Below are positions 35,074 through 42,652 of a stretch of 50,049 nt of DNA, piece after piece. The notes beneath the pieces were generated by a model. That model saw only the letters and a program-made list of their open reading frames with translations. It was not told where the DNA came from and made no database searches. The stretch lies in NCBI GenBank assembly GCA_966112985.1, contig CBHWET010000005.1, positions 1 to 50,049 of the forward strand, given 5' to 3'. Numbering within the stretch: position 1 is the stretch's first letter; every line of letters starts with the position of its first letter. Made by a program: the position numbers and the translations under genes. This DNA comes from CBHWET01 sp966112985 (GTDB lineage: Bacteria > Verrucomicrobiota > Verrucomicrobiia > Limisphaerales > JACDHS01).

Positions 35074-35904
35074 ATGATGAACCAGCTTGTCTTGATACTA
35101 TTCGGGTGCGCCGTTTTTTCCATTTCGCTTCGCGCGAAGACTAACATCTATAGCGTTTCACCCAACGTTGCCATTGTTGACGACAGCTACAATGGCAGCT
35201 TGAACTCGATGAGCGTGGCGAATCTAAATATTTCCACGAACGTTATTATCCAGAACATTTCGGCGGATGTCGCGATTACCCACACATGGATCGGCGACCT
35301 TGTCATCAAGCTGCGAAGCCCGGCAGGAACCGTTGTCACGCTCATGTCTCGACCTGGTTTCATCGAAGCCGCCGATGACGGCAGTGGCGGCCCTGGATCT
35401 TCAGCGAATATTTCGTCAACGTTTCCCATCCATTTCTCCACGGGCGCGGCGACTTCCGCCGAGAACATGGGTTCAACGCTGTCGAACTCAGGCGTAGTCT
35501 GCCAAACCGACGGCATTTGCGACTATGCTCCCAATGCGGGCGCGGCGAGTACAGGTTCGCTTACCTCGTTCATCGGACAATCCGCGGCTGGCATATGGAA
35601 ACTTTGCGTCGGCGATGCGGGTCTCGGCGACACAGGCACGCTGAACACCTTTGCACTCCGCATCATCACATCAGACCCGGAGGCACCCCCGGACCGGCCG
35701 CAAATGACGATCGCCCGAAGCGGCACCAATGTTATTGCGTCGTGGTCGACTAACGCGACGGGGTTCACTCTCGAGGCAAATCAGCCACTAACATCTAACG
35801 GTTGGGCCATTGTCAGCGCTCCGCAAGTTGTAAGCGGAACGAATTACACCGTTACACTCCCCGCAACGAACACCGCTCGCTACTTCCGCCTGCGTTTTCC
35901 ATGA
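35074..35904 (+). CDS. Secreted P-domain (proprotein-convertase P/HomoB) protein
   Basis: A 276-residue protein on the opposite strand to the cassettes. GAAGG lies just before the ATG at 35074; the N-terminus is a signal peptide (LVLILFGCAVFSISLRA). Residues of about 45-200 are a P-domain: IQNISADVAITHTWIGDLVI, LRSPAGTVVTLMSRPG, GIWKLCVGDAGLGDTGTLN. The last 65 residues form a separate beta domain (VIASWSTNATGFTLEANQP to ARYFRLRFP) like that at the end of the dacB product. P-domains usually accompany proteases; here it stands alone, as a possible adhesion or cell-surface protein. Its stop codon overlaps the left end of an attC. Confidence 0.85.
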   Translation: MMNQLVLILFGCAVFSISLRAKTNIYSVSPNVAIVDDSYNGSLNSMSVANLNISTNVIIQNISADVAITHTWIGDLVIKLRSPAGTVVTLMSRPGFIEAADDGSGGPGSSANISSTFPIHFSTGAATSAENMGSTLSNSGVVCQTDGICDYAPNAGAASTGSLTSFIGQSAAGIWKLCVGDAGLGDTGTLNTFALRIITSDPEAPPDRPQMTIARSGTNVIASWSTNATGFTLEANQPLTSNGWAIVSAPQVVSGTNYTVTLPATNTARYFRLRFP

Positions 35905-35996
35905 ACGACATGCCCGCTTGATTTCACCGTGAGCGAAAGTCTGGCCATCCAAAAATGAATTGCGCGAGGAGTTGGGCTCGAATGCCGTGGTCAGGC
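35901..35996 (-). repeat. attC site (about 96 bp) of the 35991 cassette
   Basis: Right end GTCAGGC at 35990-35996 (minus strand GCCTGAC, R'' box, carrying the TGA of the 35991 gene). The left end is placed at CATGAAC (35901-35907), followed by GACATG as in other sites here. The left boundary is degenerate. Confidence 0.55.
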
Positions 35997-36575
35997 GCTA
36001 GCCGTTCGTTGGCGGAAGTACTCATCGAGCGCCCTGGCATCCGAGATACTCGCGATCAAACTCCAGGACCAATCTGCAATGATGATGCTGTCACTGCTCG
36101 GCAGCGACCGCAAAGCTCGGGTAATCCGCCCCGCGTCGAAGAGGCCGTGTGAACCGAAGCTGAGCCAGGCGTGCTGAACAATCTCTGCGTCTTGATCAGC
36201 AAAGATAACAAAGGAAGCATCGCCCCATGCTAACGTGCGCTTGCAGCGTTCTCGATGTGAACTGTAACCGGTGAAAACCGAATCGTAAGGTGGCAGGTGC
36301 TTCTGGATAGCGCTGGCAAACCCTGAAACAGCAAGTCGCAACTCGGACAGCGCGTGTGGTGCGTCGGGTCGTAAATAGATGTCTGTATACCCCATGCCAC
36401 CATCAGAATGCTTTGCTGCAAAGTCGTCGATAATACCCATTTCGGTCACGCAATGCTGCTGGGCTGAGCGAGGAAGAAGCTCGATCTGGCAGTAATCATC
36501 TTCGTGAAAGTAGATGCTGCGCTCTGCGGGCTGGGTTGCCGCATTTCTAAAAATATTCTTTAATCGTCCGAACAT
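35991..36575 (-). CDS. Hypothetical cassette protein (194 aa)
   Basis: A soluble protein starting MFGRLKNIFRNAA, then IYFHEDDYCQIELLPRSAQQ, and later LAWGDASFVIFADQDAEIVQ and SIIIADWSWSLIASISD. It has the look of a mixed alpha/beta immunity- or DUF-type protein but I cannot assign a family. The final codons GCC-TGA are supplied by the attC R'' box GCCTGAC, so the protein ends in Ala. Confidence 0.65.
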   Translation of the reverse strand: MFGRLKNIFRNAATQPAERSIYFHEDDYCQIELLPRSAQQHCVTEMGIIDDFAAKHSDGGMGYTDIYLRPDAPHALSELRLAVSGFASAIQKHLPPYDSVFTGYSSHRERCKRTLAWGDASFVIFADQDAEIVQHAWLSFGSHGLFDAGRITRALRSLPSSDSIIIADWSWSLIASISDARALDEYFRQRTASA

Positions 36576-36591
36576 TAGTTTTCGTGGGAAC

Positions 36592-36720
36592 GTTTAACGA
36601 TCAAACTCGGCAACCGCCGCCGAAAACGCCCGGTCCGTCGCACCAATCGCTGACAAAACACAAAACATTCGCACGTCCGTCCCTGAACCCGGCAGCGGCT
36701 CGCTGCAGCGTCTTGATTAA
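36592..36720 (-). repeat. attC site (129 bp) of the 36717 cassette
   Basis: GTTTAAC at 36592-36598 (RYYYAAC) on the left; the right end near GATTAAC at 36714-36720 is degenerate but preceded by GGCTCGCTGCAGCGTCTTG, shared with the attC at 40991-41078. The TAA of the 36717 gene lies in this right core. The interior holds ACAAAACACAAAACATTCGC. Confidence 0.65.
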
Positions 36721-37313
36721 CCTTCATGCTTGGTCGCCTCTCCATCTGTCGTTGGACTCTCAACCAATCTAAAGCTCCGATTTAAGTCCACGGTATCAAT
36801 GCTGAAATAGTAACCTCCATATCGCTCGTGGGCTCGCTCCTTGGCGGGGACGATGCGCTCATGCAGTGCGTCATAGTTGAGCGGATCACAATAAACGCCC
36901 AGCGGCTCTGGATTGGAAGGCTCACAAACCCGGATACGCTCACCCTTCGGCAAGAGAGCCCGCCCGCCTCCCGTGAAGGGCGCATAATGCGCCGTCATAT
37001 AGTGCACCTCAAAATCTTCAATCGCCTCATACACCTCTCCGGCTTTAGGAAACTTGAGGCCCGACGGCATTTTCCGTCTCTGATACGCCTTCGCCAGCTC
37101 AACCTCCTCCCCGCTGATCTCTGTCCGCTTGCCTGTCCGCAACTCTGCCATGAGATCCGCAACGGTCTGTCTCCAGAACAGGCGGCGATACCACGGAATG
37201 CTGGTGATACCAGTAAGCCGGTCGAGTTCCCCCCACAAAATACTTGCGAAAAAGAGAATGATGAGTCCGCCAACAAAACAAAGGATGTAATCGCTCGCAC
37301 TCACGCGTGGCAA
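36717..37313 (-). CDS. Hypothetical membrane-anchored protein (198 aa)
   Basis: One N-terminal transmembrane helix (YILCFVGGLIILFFASILWG), then about 160 residues with helical (VADLMAELRTGKRTEISGEE) and strand-rich parts (DFEVHYMTAHYAPFTGGGRA, LPKGERIRVCEPSNPEPLG, YYFSIDTVDLNRSFRL). The orientation is probably N-in with the domain outside, or the reverse; this is unclear. No family recognised. Its stop codon falls in a degenerate attC core. Confidence 0.65.
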   Translation of the reverse strand: MPRVSASDYILCFVGGLIILFFASILWGELDRLTGITSIPWYRRLFWRQTVADLMAELRTGKRTEISGEEVELAKAYQRRKMPSGLKFPKAGEVYEAIEDFEVHYMTAHYAPFTGGGRALLPKGERIRVCEPSNPEPLGVYCDPLNYDALHERIVPAKERAHERYGGYYFSIDTVDLNRSFRLVESPTTDGEATKHEG

Positions 37314-37431
37314 TGCAGGCTAAAACTGTTGGCTCAGGCAGGCTAGGCAAAAGATCGAGTTGTTCACAGACGCGCGGGGCAGGCCTTGCTGGCGCGTTTG
37401 CTCTCGTTCCGGCAAAGAAGCGACGCACTTT

Positions 37432-38295
37432 TCATGGGTTGTTTTCCTTGCTCCTCTCAGTCTTCAGAAAGACTTTCAGGTTTCTGAGGAATTCCGGGCG
37501 TAGATAGCCGTCCTGGTGGGTGCCGCCAATGATGGCGGTTTTGAAGTTCGAAAGATGATTTGTCAGGTATTCCGTTCGGGTGTCGGTTTTGCAATAGAGG
37601 CCGAGCGTCGAGACCTGGTTGGCGCGTAACTCCGCTTCCGTCACTTTCAGAGCGCTCAAACTCTGAAAAATCGCTGCATAAGCTTTGAAATCATGCGGCA
37701 TTCGGACCCACGCGTCCCGCCGACGCACCGTATCCGCTGGCGCTTCCGGTGACAGTTTCGGCATAACCTGAGCCGGGTCAGAAACTAAAGCGGAGTTCCG
37801 CGCTGCTTTGTCCTCTGCAGAGAAATCATAGTGCTCATCGTATAATGCGTTCTCACCGAGTACGACGCTCAAACAACGCTCCGGATGGCTCACCAAAAAT
37901 TTCAGTGCGATACTGCCGCCGAGAGAATATCCCACCACGTGAGCCCTCTTGATTTTCAAATGATCCAGCAATCGGCACACGTCTTCGACCATCTCGATGC
38001 CATATGCCGCGGGTTCATGTGGCTTATCGCTCTTGCCATGTCCTCGGCAGTCCATGGCGATAACTCGATAGTCCTTCGACAATGCTTTGAGGACTCCGGT
38101 ATCAGCCCATTGCAACTCAGCGTCGAGCGTCAGACCATGAATCAGCACGACCGGCGGTCCGTGACCTTCGAGGATGTACCGCAGATTGACACCTTTGGAT
38201 GAGAACTCTTCCGCCATTGCGGCTGCCCCCGCGAACAGCAGAAGCCAAACTGCAAGATATTGCACTGTGAGTAGCGGACGGCTCCTGGTGTTCAT
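37432..38295 (-). CDS. Secreted alpha/beta-hydrolase cassette protein
   Basis: A 287-residue hydrolase with a signal peptide (MNTRSRPLLTVQYLAVWLLL ending AAAMA). I preferred ATG 38295 over the ATG five codons upstream because of the basic start. Motifs: oxyanion HGLTLDAE, nucleophile in GYSLGG (S about 124 from this start), acid residue in the YCKTDTRTE region, and a late histidine in GGTHQDGYL. The fold matches AB-hydrolase-1 (epoxide hydrolase/haloperoxidase/lactonase-like); the substrate is unknown. On both sides the expected attC ends are degenerate. Confidence 0.82.
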   Translation of the reverse strand: MNTRSRPLLTVQYLAVWLLLFAGAAAMAEEFSSKGVNLRYILEGHGPPVVLIHGLTLDAELQWADTGVLKALSKDYRVIAMDCRGHGKSDKPHEPAAYGIEMVEDVCRLLDHLKIKRAHVVGYSLGGSIALKFLVSHPERCLSVVLGENALYDEHYDFSAEDKAARNSALVSDPAQVMPKLSPEAPADTVRRRDAWVRMPHDFKAYAAIFQSLSALKVTEAELRANQVSTLGLYCKTDTRTEYLTNHLSNFKTAIIGGTHQDGYLRPEFLRNLKVFLKTERSKENNP

Positions 38296-38492
38296 AAGAG
38301 TGTTAATCAAGCAGCCTACGGTTTTGGGCGGACCACCGCAGAACGATGATTACTGCAAACGGAAGATTTCATAGGCAAAGAAAAAGCGCAATCGGCGGTT
38401 GGCTCGACGCACTCGTTACCGGACTTTTGTGATGAGCGACACTGATGATGACGGACCTGACAACCGCGGCGGTCAAAAAGTGGCGGCATGCC

Positions 38493-38499
38493 GTTAGGC
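38493..38499 (-). repeat. attC right-hand core (left end not found)
   Basis: GTTAGGC at 38493-38499, with the DUF2200 TAA stop inside it, is a canonical R'' box. A matching RYYYAAC within 150 bp to the left cannot be identified; the 38320-38492 stretch has no gene. Confidence 0.55.
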
Positions 38500-38859
38500 T
38501 CTCAAAATCTTTTCCATCGCTTTCCCTTTGGCCAATTCATCCACCAATTTGTCCAGATACCGTATTTCCCGCATCGTCGGCTCTTGAATGGCCTCCACCC
38601 GGACGCCGCAAACGACACCTTTGATCAAGGCTCGGGAAGGATTCAGTTTGGGAGCCTCCTTGAAGAAGGTTTCAATGTCCGTCTCCCTTTTCAACTGTCC
38701 CTCTAACTCCCGCTGACTGTAGCCGGTCAGCCAGCAAATGATGGTATCCACTTCTGATTTTTTGCGCCCCTTTTTTTCTGCTTTTGCGACATAGAGCGGA
38801 TAAACTTTTGCGAACCTCATCGCAAACAGTCGATTCTTTGTCTTCTCATTTGTTGTCAT
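38494..38859 (-). CDS. DUF2200 family protein
   Basis: A 121-residue protein with the family pattern: RLFAMRFAKVYPLYVAKAEK, KKGRKKSEVDTIICWLTGYS, FFKEAPKLNPSRALIKGVVC and GVRVEAIQEPTMREIRYLDK. These are small, alpha-helical proteins common in environmental integron cassettes and chromosomes; function unknown. The C-terminal Ala and TAA come from the attC core (GCC-TAA-C). Confidence 0.85.
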   Translation of the reverse strand: MTTNEKTKNRLFAMRFAKVYPLYVAKAEKKGRKKSEVDTIICWLTGYSQRELEGQLKRETDIETFFKEAPKLNPSRALIKGVVCGVRVEAIQEPTMREIRYLDKLVDELAKGKAMEKILRA

Positions 38860-38869
38860 GTGATCGAGC

Positions 38870-38940
38870 GCCTAACGATCAGGTCGAACAATCGCCGCCG
38901 CATACTCGCGATCGGCAGCAAGATCTCAAATTAGTTAAGC
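38870..38940 (-). repeat. attC site (about 71 bp, or to about 38978)
   Basis: GCCTAAC at 38870-38876 and GTTAAGC at 38934-38940. A second possible right end is CTCACGC near 38971-38977, where the dihydrofolate-reductase-like gene stops. The R' box is 10 bp from the DUF2200 start codon. Confidence 0.65.
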
Positions 38941-38972
38941 CTTTAGCGCATTGGTGATCAAGGAAGCAAAGC

Positions 38973-39557
38973 TCACGCTCCGGTCTTCAAAGGCCCAACG
39001 ACCTTGTAAGAACTGAGGATGACGCCGGATGGCATCGCTTTCGTGCTGACAAGCTCAAGGGAACGTGCGGGCGTTTTCTCCGCAAAGAATCTTTTCCCCG
39101 TCCCCAACATAACTGGATAGACGCACAGGAAGACTTCATCCGCCAGACCGTGTTCGAGCAGGGGCGACGTCAGCGTGGAGCTACCCCACAGGATAAGACC
39201 CGGGCCATCTTGCGCCTTGATGCGACGAATTCCCTCGACGAGGTTCGGTCCGACGCCCTCGAAAGGGCCCCATGCAAGACTTTCCGGGCGATGGGTAACG
39301 ACATATTTTCTAGCTGCATTGATGCCGTCCGCCATCGGACTGCTCGGCGCCTTCGGCCAGAATCCCGACCAGATATCGTAGGTGCGACGGCCAAGCAACA
39401 GGTCGAAACGATCACCCTGTGCGGCGACGATTGCGTCACGACCAGCGGGGGTCCGGTAAGGCACAGTCCAGTCGCTATAAGGAAAATCTCCGCCATCAGC
39501 GGAGTGTTGGATCACGCCATCCAGCGAGATGTGTTCGATGATTTTGAGTTTTCTCAT
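38973..39557 (-). CDS. Dihydrofolate reductase / RibD C-terminal-like protein
   Basis: A 194-residue protein starting MRKLKIIEHISLDGVIQHSA, with LLLGRRTYDIWSGFWP, KYVVTHRPESLAWGP, GLILWGSSTLTSPLLEHGLA, DEVFLCVYPVMLGTGKRFF. These are the standard motifs of the bacterial 'dihydrofolate reductase family' (RibD_C), which rarely have proven DHFR activity. I chose ATG 39557 because a longer frame adds a non-homologous tail. Integron cassettes often carry true dfr genes; this is a distant relative, not a trimethoprim-resistance dfrA type. Confidence 0.85.
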   Translation of the reverse strand: MRKLKIIEHISLDGVIQHSADGGDFPYSDWTVPYRTPAGRDAIVAAQGDRFDLLLGRRTYDIWSGFWPKAPSSPMADGINAARKYVVTHRPESLAWGPFEGVGPNLVEGIRRIKAQDGPGLILWGSSTLTSPLLEHGLADEVFLCVYPVMLGTGKRFFAEKTPARSLELVSTKAMPSGVILSSYKVVGPLKTGA

Positions 39558-39669
39558 TTGAGTAATGATTTTTCGATCACTACTTCGACGAATGAGCGAG
39601 CTGATTTCGGACATCCGAATTTTTCTTCCTGGCTCCCATGCGACGTAGTGCTCTGGTTACGGGCGGCGT

Positions 39670-40122
39670 TTATTTCCATGCATCCCTCCACATGTCCGGA
39701 TACCAACGGCCTTCGTCCATCTCGATGAGGTCGAAATCTGTTAGCACCGTGCCATTATCGGGCAAGCCGTATTCCTTGATCATCTCGGGAATAAATTCGT
39801 CCGTCTCATCATCGTGCCAGCCGCGCTTGCTCATGAAACTGTTGTAGATGAGCACCTCTTCATCAGTAAGTCCCCGTCCATTGACAAAGCACCAGTCGAG
39901 AACCTGCTTATCTGACTTGCCCGAAAGCACCTGCTCTCTGACGTCCTCGTAGCGAACGCGCAAGTATCGGCAGGTGCGGCCATCGAAGCCCTGTCCAAGC
40001 ATTTCGTGGTAATCCGTAGGGAGCTTGCCCTCCGCATGAAGTCGGATTTTGGAGCACATCCTTGCAAAATAAAACAGGCTGCCGGTCTTCTCGAAACAAC
40101 CTTTAATTCCGTCAATTTTCAT
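39670..40122 (-). CDS. DUF5069 protein
   Basis: A 150-residue protein opening MKIDGIKGCFEKTGSLFYFA and ARMCSKIRLHAEGKLP, followed by YLRVRYEDVREQVLSGKSDK, LDWCFVNGRGLTDEE and NSFMSKRGWHDDETDEFI. This is the DUF5069 pattern (helical, function unknown, frequent in Verrucomicrobiota and Planctomycetota). No clear attC is found between it and the dihydrofolate-reductase-like gene (39558-39669); GTTACGG at 39655-39661 may be a decayed core. Confidence 0.8.
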   Translation of the reverse strand: MKIDGIKGCFEKTGSLFYFARMCSKIRLHAEGKLPTDYHEMLGQGFDGRTCRYLRVRYEDVREQVLSGKSDKQVLDWCFVNGRGLTDEEVLIYNSFMSKRGWHDDETDEFIPEMIKEYGLPDNGTVLTDFDLIEMDEGRWYPDMWRDAWK

Positions 40123-40135
40123 GGTGCCTTTTGTA

Positions 40136-40255
40136 TTCTACGGACGAAAGCCCAAGCTGACCGGCGAGTACGGAAAATGCAAAACAATCTGTGACGCTGA
40201 AGCATACCAACATGATGCAATTCCTGTAGCGCATCTTTGCATTCAAGTGTTCGGC
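40136..40255 (-). repeat. Degenerate attC-like element
   Basis: Shares CGGAAAATGCAAAACAATCT with the attC at 42258-42365 (and ATGCAAAACAATC with the element near 42690), flanked by CCAAGCTGACCGG-type arms. The outer heptamers are not conserved (GTTCGGC at 40249-40255 on the right). Confidence 0.5.
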
Positions 40256-40530
40256 CAAAAGCGCTGCGCGCGGAAGAACACCCAACAGCAAATTGTTTCT
40301 GGCCGTTTTTTCCAAAACCTTATTGCGATGCTGGTCTCCTGCCGACACAACTCCAGGAAGTCTTGCAGGTGTGCTTCGTTTGCTAAGTGGAGCAAAATCA
40401 ACTGCGAGTCGTCGTCGCGCTTGCGTGACCAACCCTCGATATAATCGACATCATCAGGAGGAAAAGAATGAAAACGCTCGTAGGCGTGGTCCGTATCAAC
40501 GAAGCGAATTCTCAGTGGAAACATCGGCAT
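40243..40530 (-). CDS. Hypothetical cassette protein (95 aa)
   Basis: Start ATG at 40530 (MPMFPLRIRFVDTDHAYERF), then DVDYIEGWSRKRDDDSQLIL, LHLANEAHLQDFLELCRQET. It has the length and spacing of a cassette gene (14 bp from the attC R' box at 40544) but no recognised family. The C-terminus (ICCWVFFRAQRFWPNT) may be altered by decay of the attC behind it. Confidence 0.5.
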   Translation of the reverse strand: MPMFPLRIRFVDTDHAYERFHSFPPDDVDYIEGWSRKRDDDSQLILLHLANEAHLQDFLELCRQETSIAIRFWKKRPETICCWVFFRAQRFWPNT

Positions 40531-40543
40531 ACCGTGCGACGTC

Positions 40544-40606
40544 GCCTAACTATACTCCGAATCCGCCACCCGGCGTCAGTCGTAACCGGTTAGTGCGTGG
40601 TTAGGC
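40544..40606 (-). repeat. attC site (63 bp)
   Basis: GCCTAAC (40544-40550) and GTTAGGC (40600-40606) are perfect complements. The left arm CTATACTCCGAATC is like that of the 48198 site. The TAA stop of the 40601 gene sits inside the right core. Confidence 0.85.
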
Positions 40607-40972
40607 ATTGCGTTTTTCCAATTCCATCTTTGTCAGTGCTTCTGCTATGCGCAGTGCTCTGAGCCTGTTTCGCTGCAACGTATATTGCGAAGTTTTTGGT
40701 TTGAATTTTGACTGAGCCTTGTCGCCCCGGCTTATCATCGACGCAAACGCACGGAGGGCTTCCTGTAAGTCTTCCCGTGTGAAATGCTCTGGATTGCCTG
40801 CTCCCTTGTTCATCAGCGCAGAGGCAATATGTAGCGCTTTAAGATTCTCTCGCAGCATCCTATGCTGCCACGTTCCGGGTGTCAGTTTCTGCTGTGCCTT
40901 TTCCGATTTGCTGATCAGCGACGCAATCGGTCGACGCGCCTCCTGCAATTCATCTGTTATCGGGCTATCCAT
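40601..40972 (-). CDS. Hypothetical protein made of two tandem copies of a helical unit (123 aa)
   Basis: Two homologous halves: ITDELQEARRPIASLISKSE...KAQQKLTPGTWQHRMLRENL...KALHIASALMNK and TREDLQEALRAFASMISRGD...KAQSKFKPKTSQYTLQRNRL...RALRIAEALTKME, about 50 residues each. No family recognised. Each unit looks like a helical hairpin with conserved LQEA, I-S, KAQ-K, LR and AL positions. Ala-stop (GCC-TAA) is provided by the attC core. Confidence 0.75.
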   Translation of the reverse strand: MDSPITDELQEARRPIASLISKSEKAQQKLTPGTWQHRMLRENLKALHIASALMNKGAGNPEHFTREDLQEALRAFASMISRGDKAQSKFKPKTSQYTLQRNRLRALRIAEALTKMELEKRNA

Positions 40973-40990
40973 AGTGGAGCCACTTCGTAT

Positions 40991-41078
40991 TTTTAACGAC
41001 CAATGTAGGTCGCCCCAAAGTTATTAATAGCTGGTGACGAAGCGGAGCAAAATTGTTCGTTGCAGCGTCTTGTTATCC
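40991..41078 (-). repeat. attC site (88 bp)
   Basis: TTTTAAC at 40991-40997 and GTTATCC at 41072-41078, with an interior (GTAGGTCGCCCCAAAGTTAT then TAATAGCTGGTGACGAAGCG) nearly repeated at the right edge of the window (49983 onward). Confidence 0.65.
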
Positions 41079-41085
41079 GTATGGC

Positions 41086-41493
41086 TCATTTTATCAATTT
41101 CACGAGTGAACCGTCTGACGTGATGATTACACACGCGGCAAAGGCGTCGGCGGGCGGTTTCGGAGTATAAAGGGCAATAGCATGGCCGGAGGAGAGGTCG
41201 TAAATCAGGAAGTCCTGCTTGCCATCTTGCTTCGTGGTCAGGTAACGGCTTGGTAAACCATGTCGCGCTATGAAGTTCCGTATCGAAAGCCCCTCTGTCC
41301 TCAATGAGAAATTCTCGAAGACGCTAACGTCCGACGCCATCGCAGGGATCTTCGCGGGCATCCAAACCGTCGGCAGTGAATTGGTCGCGTAAAGTGGTGA
41401 AGCCCATCTCTCCCGTAGCGTGGTTTTTTCCGAATCAGCAACCGCCGTGATAACGCACAGCAAAAGGAAGACGAGGAGACGAGGCGCGCTCAT
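41086..41493 (-). CDS. Secreted hypothetical protein (135 aa)
   Basis: A signal peptide (MSAPRLLVFLLLCVITAVAD) and a short mature region with FENFSLRTEGLSIRNFIARH, GLPSRYLTTKQDGKQDFLIY and ACVIITSDGSLVKLIK. The second part suggests a SmpA/OmlA-like or small beta-hairpin fold ('RHGLPSRYLTT' resembles 'lgkPdkv'), but this is weak. Start codon 41493 is 2 bp from the next attC. Confidence 0.65.
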   Translation of the reverse strand: MSAPRLLVFLLLCVITAVADSEKTTLRERWASPLYATNSLPTVWMPAKIPAMASDVSVFENFSLRTEGLSIRNFIARHGLPSRYLTTKQDGKQDFLIYDLSSGHAIALYTPKPPADAFAACVIITSDGSLVKLIK

Positions 41494-41495
41494 AC

Positions 41496-41558
41496 GACTA
41501 ACGACATCAACTCAGGCAGCCCGCGTCAATGAAGTTTGCTGCATCCGGCGGGTTAGGC
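41496..41558 (-). repeat. attC site (63 bp), apparently hybrid
   Basis: Left core GACTAAC (41496-41502, one mismatch), right core GTTAGGC (41552-41558). The left half (GACATCAACTCAGGCAGCCC then GCGTCAA) resembles the 48881 site; the right half (TTTGCTGCATCCGGCGGGTT) resembles the 49271 site. Confidence 0.75.
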
Positions 41559-41664
41559 GACGTTGGTTTGATTTGGAGTCACACGACTGCGTGCGCGGTG
41601 TCGAAATCCCCTGATACTCACAGGCAAGAGCACAAGGTTAAAAAGCACCATGGGGAACAAACTT

Positions 41665-42234
41665 TCAGTGCAACGTCTCGCCACGCTTCAGCATCTTCAC
41701 AAAGTCAGCTATCCGCTTGTTGCGTGTTTCGGCCTTTTTGGCGGTCGTGATGCGGAAGAAGAAACTGTAGCGTTGGGTTTTGTTAAGGGTGTCGAAGAAA
41801 GCCTTGGCAGCGGGTTCTCCCGCGAGAGCGGTGAGAAAATCCTCTGGCATCTCGGCGGTGCTGGAGCTGTGGTAGGCGGCTGCCCAACGACCGTCGGCTT
41901 TGGCAGCAGCAACGGCAGCGAGTCCAGCGGCCTTCATGCGGCCTTCTTTTTCAAGCCGTGTCACGTGGCCGACGTTGATCTTCGACCAGGCACTGCGTTT
42001 GCCTCGTTTGGTGAACTTTTGCAGAAAGGACGTCGCGTCGAAGGATTTCTTCTGCCCGTCTATCCAGCCAAAACACAGCGCCTCGTCCAATGCTTCCGCA
42101 TAGGTCACCGTGCGGATGCCGCTGCCGTTTTTGGCAATCTTTAGCCAAATGCCAGAATGGTCGGCATGATGCCGTGTGAGCCATTGGCGAAACGCAGCGG
42201 CAGAGGCGAAGGCAATCACGGGCTGTTCAGGCAT
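41665..42234 (-). CDS. YdeI/OmpD-associated family protein
   Basis: A 189-residue protein: IAFASAAAFRQWLTRHHADH and SGIWLKIAKNGSGIRTVTYA, EALDEALCFGWIDGQKKSFD, YLQKFTKR-like FLQKFTKRGKRSAWSKINV, and a C-terminal FFRITTAKKAETRNKRIADF. These match the YdeI/OmpD-associated (bacteriocin-protection-like) family, often found in integron cassettes. Start ATG 42234 (MPEQPVIAF). There are about 105 bp between its stop and the attC. Confidence 0.85.
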   Translation of the reverse strand: MPEQPVIAFASAAAFRQWLTRHHADHSGIWLKIAKNGSGIRTVTYAEALDEALCFGWIDGQKKSFDATSFLQKFTKRGKRSAWSKINVGHVTRLEKEGRMKAAGLAAVAAAKADGRWAAAYHSSSTAEMPEDFLTALAGEPAAKAFFDTLNKTQRYSFFFRITTAKKAETRNKRIADFVKMLKRGETLH

Positions 42235-42257
42235 ACATGCATCGTGCGAGTAATGAC

Positions 42258-42365
42258 GCCTAATGAATCCAAGCTGGGCCACGCGGCCGGAAAATGCAAA
42301 ACAATCTGTGGCTCTCAGCTAAACCAAATGCGTCCTCCGCGTTAGCTCGGGTGCTCTCGTTAGAC
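42258..42365 (-). repeat. attC site (about 108 bp, slightly degenerate)
   Basis: Left core GCCTAAT (42258-42264), right core GTTAGAC (42359-42365, matches GTTRRRY). The interior carries CGGAAAATGCAAAACAATCT as in the element at 40136. Confidence 0.65.
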
Positions 42366-42379
42366 CAATAACCAATACC

Positions 42380-42652
42380 TCACTCCCAAAACCAAAACCG
42401 ACTGTTCCACTGTGGATCCCAACAGTCGTGTTGATGCTGCTGGTCACCGAGGGACGTAACGGTCAGAAACAGGCGGGCATCTCTCAACCTTGGATTGTCG
42501 AAGTGGTACCACTCACGTTCAAAACCACAGTCGCAACCATCGCTCGAATGATAAATAGGCCCAAGCCACAAGCGAAATAAAACCAGCGGAATAAGCCAGA
42601 ACATCGAAGTTATCAAAACGGTGCGAACGATACTCTTTCGATTCGGGGACAT
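42380..42652 (-). CDS. Small membrane-anchored hypothetical protein (90 aa)
   Basis: ATG 42652 (MSPNRKSIVRTVLITSMFWL) was chosen because an upstream extension crosses attC-like DNA. One hydrophobic helix (VLITSMFWLIPLVLFRLWLG) is followed by a Cys-containing, aromatic-rich tail (SSDGCDCGFEREWYHFDNPR and HQHDCWDPQWNSRFWFWE). The remaining C-x-C and W-rich sequence has no recognised family. It is typical of short cassette ORFs. Confidence 0.55.
   Translation of the reverse strand: MSPNRKSIVRTVLITSMFWLIPLVLFRLWLGPIYHSSDGCDCGFEREWYHFDNPRLRDARLFLTVTSLGDQQHQHDCWDPQWNSRFWFWE

Noticed and set aside
38973..39557. Trimethoprim-resistance dfr cassette
   Set aside because: The protein belongs to the RibD C-terminal-like group and lacks the dfrA-type sequence; only the broad fold is shared.
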